44,639 nucleotides of DNA, from the NCBI GenBank assembly GCA_030141605.1, contig JAQGDQ010001180.1, positions 12,501 to 57,139 of the forward strand, read 5' to 3'. The notes under the pieces are model-generated. The model saw nothing but the letters and a program-made list of their open reading frames with translations, was not told the origin of the DNA and searched no databases. The position numbers were made by a program, and so were the translations under genes. The first letter of the stretch is position 1. Each line of letters opens with the position of its first letter. Of this stretch, positions 42,265 through 44,639 are shown in pieces. Origin of the DNA: Tubiluchus corallicola. Taxonomy: Eukaryota > Priapulida > Priapulimorpha > Priapulimorphida > Tubiluchidae.

Positions 42265-42780
42265 GTTTTTAAACTAAATGTAGACTAAATGTATAAATAA
42301 ATAAAGTTTAAACTAAATGTAGACTAAATGTACAAATAAATAAAGTTTAAACTAAATGTAGACTAAATCTACAAATAAATAAAGTTGAAACTAAATGTAG
42401 ACTAAATGCATAAATAAATCAAGTTGAAACTAAATGTAGACTAAATGTATAAATCGAGTGTGATAATTATTAATTGTGATGCCCATTATTCTTTTATTAA
42501 CACTTTGCACTCAGGACTTGCACCGTGGAGATACCTGAATCAGATCCAGTCTGTTTTGTAAATCCACTATAAATAAATCAAGTTGAAACTAAATGTAGAC
42601 TAAATGTATAATTCGAGTGTGATAATTATTAATTGTGATGCCCATTATTCTTTTATTAACACTTTGCACTCAGGACTTGCACCGTGGAGATACCTGAATC
42701 AGATCCAGTCTGTTTTGTAAACCCACTATAAATAAATCAAGTTTAAACTATACTAAACTAAATGAATCTTAACTCGATAA
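42265..42780. repeat. Right-arm nested repeats
   Basis: Four units of AAACTAAATGTAGACTAAAT (complement of the left-arm unit) are followed by two copies, 159 bp apart, of a compound segment starting CGAGTGTGATAATTATTAAT and including TTATTAACACTTTGCACTCA and GCACCGTGGAGATACC. The same compound segment starts the right arm near 41200, so the arm was partly duplicated. Confidence 0.85.
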
Positions 42781-43303
42781 ATTGAGCCAACACAATGCTA
42801 CTGCTCACTTATCAACATGAGTCTAAAGTCGATTCACAATTTGTTACAGAGGCGGCTGATACGTCACGTAGCAGAACACTCACAAACTCAAAGACTAAAT
42901 ACTCACAAAGGTAAACACAGTGAGTGCATCTTACTATAGTTACTCAGGTTTCATTCAAACCGCTCAAAACTATAAAAAATATTTTCTATATTGAAATTTT
43001 TATAGAATCCCAATTAAACTTCCAATCTTTGCGTAATATTGCCGCTGTGGTATTAGTGGCATTTATTTTTAAAAACAAAAAAGCGTAGGTCAATAGTATG
43101 CCTGTTACTACAGAGGAAGAAAAACAGCTGAACTTTTTGTAATTTGGATGTCAAATGTCCACTACATTGACTTACCTCTGCATAATGGTCTCCTTGCTTT
43201 GTTTGATAAACTGAAATATATTTTGCCTACTAAATGAAGAGTTATTCGCTCAGTCTTGAAATAGAACAAACTCTCTTCACATTTTAGGAAGCAAGTATGA
43301 TCT
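42781..43303. other. Gene-free DNA
   Basis: Between the foldback-like element and the TA-type MITE. Nothing recognised. Confidence 0.5.
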
Positions 43304-43765
43304 ATAGGTTTTACACGTCAAATGTAGACACAGGAAAGTTCAAATGTGACTTAGGTAAGTCAAATGTAGGCATAGGAATTTCGAATGTGTTTTGGTAACT
43401 CGAATGTGACTTAGGTAAGTCAAATGTAGATGCATTACTTTGAATAAATCCGTAATTAACTTATTTAAGTGCAAATTACAAAAAGATAAACCAAAGATAG
43501 TCATCACCCCTTTCAGAACTTTGAAAAATGCGTTGTTTATCCTCAAACTAAATTCTTTGATAAACCATAACGTCGGTAGAAAAGAATAAATTGGTTCCCA
43601 CTTCCCAATGAACACTGAATCACTAATTACGCTTAAGATTTCTTTAAAACCATTGTTAACACATTTAAACTACCTAAGTCTACATTTGAGTTACCAAGAC
43701 ACATTTGAATTGCCTAAATCTACATTTGAGTTAACACAGGACTACATTTGACAGGTAAAACCTAT
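43304..43765. mobile_element. TA-type MITE family B copy 2
   Basis: A 462-bp element with the same ends as the 19407 copy (ATAGGTTTTACACGTCAAAT at left, GTAAAACCTAT at right) and TA on both sides. It contains iterated CAAATGTGACTTAGGTAAGT and CAAATGTAG motifs on the left, their complements on the right, and an extra central segment missing from copy 1. Reading frames here are not coding. Confidence 0.7.
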
Positions 43766-43899
43766 ATTTAAACAAAAAACAAACATAAAAGTATTTAGAC
43801 AAACTGTTTCGATGAGCGTAGAATAATGTAGAATTGGATTTGCAGCCGCACGTGTGTTCTTTCTCCTGCTGTTCGTGTTTTTATCCCTTTTTTCTTCTT

Positions 43900-44038
43900 T
43901 ATAAATTGTACATACGCCAGGCACCAGTCGACTTTCATCCAGCAGTCGCAGATTTGACGACGTTGACAGTCAAATCTACATTAGTGCTGACGACACCAGA
44001 ACTCCGACACGTCGCTCACACAGCAGACAAAAAATAAG
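43900..44038 (+). promoter_or_regulatory. Possible TATA promoter and non-coding first exon
   Basis: TATAAAT at 43900-43906 is followed about 25 bp later by CACCAGTC, an initiator-like site, then about 110 bp without simple repeats ending AATAAG before a GTACGT donor (44039). This would suit a first exon of a gene continuing beyond the window. A possible acceptor (TCGTTGCAG) lies near 44199. There is no coding evidence. Confidence 0.25.
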
Positions 44039-44294
44039 GTACGTAATAAAATAATACCTTCTGTGTTGTCACCATTTTTCTCTTCTACTACCGTCTACTC
44101 TTACCCAGTATTCTCTTCTCCATTATTTTTCTGTCGTTTTTCTTTCACATCCTTGTCTTCATAATTATTGGTCATCATCAAACCCTTCATCGTTGCAGGA
44201 GTTACCATTGACACAATTTATTCGATATTTTTGTTCTTGTGATTGTCTCAGGAAATTACCGCGATTGTCATTCTGATAAATATGATGTCTTAAT

Positions 44295-44540
44295 ATCATC
44301 ATCATCAAAGCGCATCGTCATCATCACCATCATCATTGTCATCAACAGGGCCATTATCATCATCGTCATCATAATCATCAACAACAACAACAACAACATC
44401 GTCATGATCATCATCGTCGTCGTCGTCGTTGTCGTCGTCGTCGTCGTCGCCATCATCATCATCATTGTGATAATCTTCGTCATCATCATCGTCGTCGTCG
44501 TTGTCGTCGTCGTTGCGTCGTCACCATCATCATCATTGTG
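44295..44540. repeat. (ATC/GTC/AAC)n imperfect trinucleotide repeat
   Basis: About 245 bp of ATC and GTC units with a short AAC block. The Ile/Val- and Met/Thr-rich frames here are repeat artefacts. Confidence 0.93.
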
Positions 44541-44639
44541 ATCCTCATAAGCTCGCGTTGTCTTACAGACATTATGTATATGAATAACATCTGTACAATA
44601 ATATTATAACAATAATATGTAGATGAAATACATTTATAA

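Larger units (their letters stand above)
39341..42780. mobile_element. Foldback-like element: inverted arms made of tandem repeats
   Basis: The left arm (about 39341-39953) is a run of units such as TTTATTTATACATTTAGTCT ACATGTAGTTTAAACT, followed by one copy of a unit with GATACAGGTATCTCCACGGT and a segment TTAATAAAAGAATAATGGAC. The right arm (about 41186-42780) has the same parts inverted, with the GATACCTGTATCAGATCC unit expanded to 12 copies of 81 bp. About 1.2 kb of unique DNA lies between. Inverted arms with variable tandem repeats are the hallmark of foldback elements. No transposase is seen, and outer ends and target duplication are not resolved. Confidence 0.6.

Noticed and set aside
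44239-44541. Ile/Val-rich and Met/Thr-rich frames
   Set aside because: ATC/GTC trinucleotide repeat artefacts.

Overview
This is animal (metazoan) nuclear DNA. It is AT-rich and holds one long split gene with GT-AG introns, one intronless gene, dense microsatellites, tandem arrays and several families of short transposable elements, plus one assembly gap (11213-11435, Ns). Nothing prokaryotic is present. The mix of a membrane-anchored ZP-domain protein, a BTB/BACK protein, a 5S-derived SINE and LINE fragments suits an invertebrate, probably marine, but I cannot name the phylum.

Layout. 1-16 kb is gene-poor. It holds a 3.8 kb array of a 62-bp satellite (2607-6437), a SINE family with a 5S rRNA-like head (12812-13297 and 14333-14887, with a truncated copy at 6942-7273), a 680-bp dispersed repeat, and long microsatellites around the gap. 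16.1-34.7 kb is one plus-strand gene. I reconstructed nine coding exons whose phases all agree (16157-16198, 17127-18642, 19863-20053, 22236-22414, 24293-24444, 25322-25403, 31437-31593, 32724-33114, 34547-34731). They give 964 residues: a signal peptide split by intron 1, a Gly/Tyr/Ser/His-rich region of about 400 residues, a complete ZP module with 10 cysteines, an RKRR furin-type site, a Thr-rich stalk, one transmembrane helix and a short basic tail. Its introns are packed with MITEs (a TTAA-flanked piggyBac-like family in three copies; a family carrying NRF1-like and DR1-like motifs; hAT-like and TA-type elements), LINE pieces, a 27-copy 66-bp array and a GGTGA minisatellite.

36.0-37.3 kb is an intronless minus-strand BTB-BACK gene lying tail-to-tail with the ZP gene. 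Its C-terminus is Cys-rich rather than the PHR domain usual in the BTBD1/2/3/6 family. 39.3-42.8 kb is a large inverted-repeat structure whose arms are built of tandem repeats, resembling a foldback element. The right end has a TA-type MITE, a possible TATA promoter with a non-coding first exon, and ATC/GTC microsatellites.

How the parts relate. The ZP protein is inferred to be secreted, cleaved at the furin-type site and polymerised into an extracellular coat, with its Gly-rich arm exposed. The transposable elements lie in its introns and 3' UTR and may supply regulatory motifs; that role is a hypothesis.
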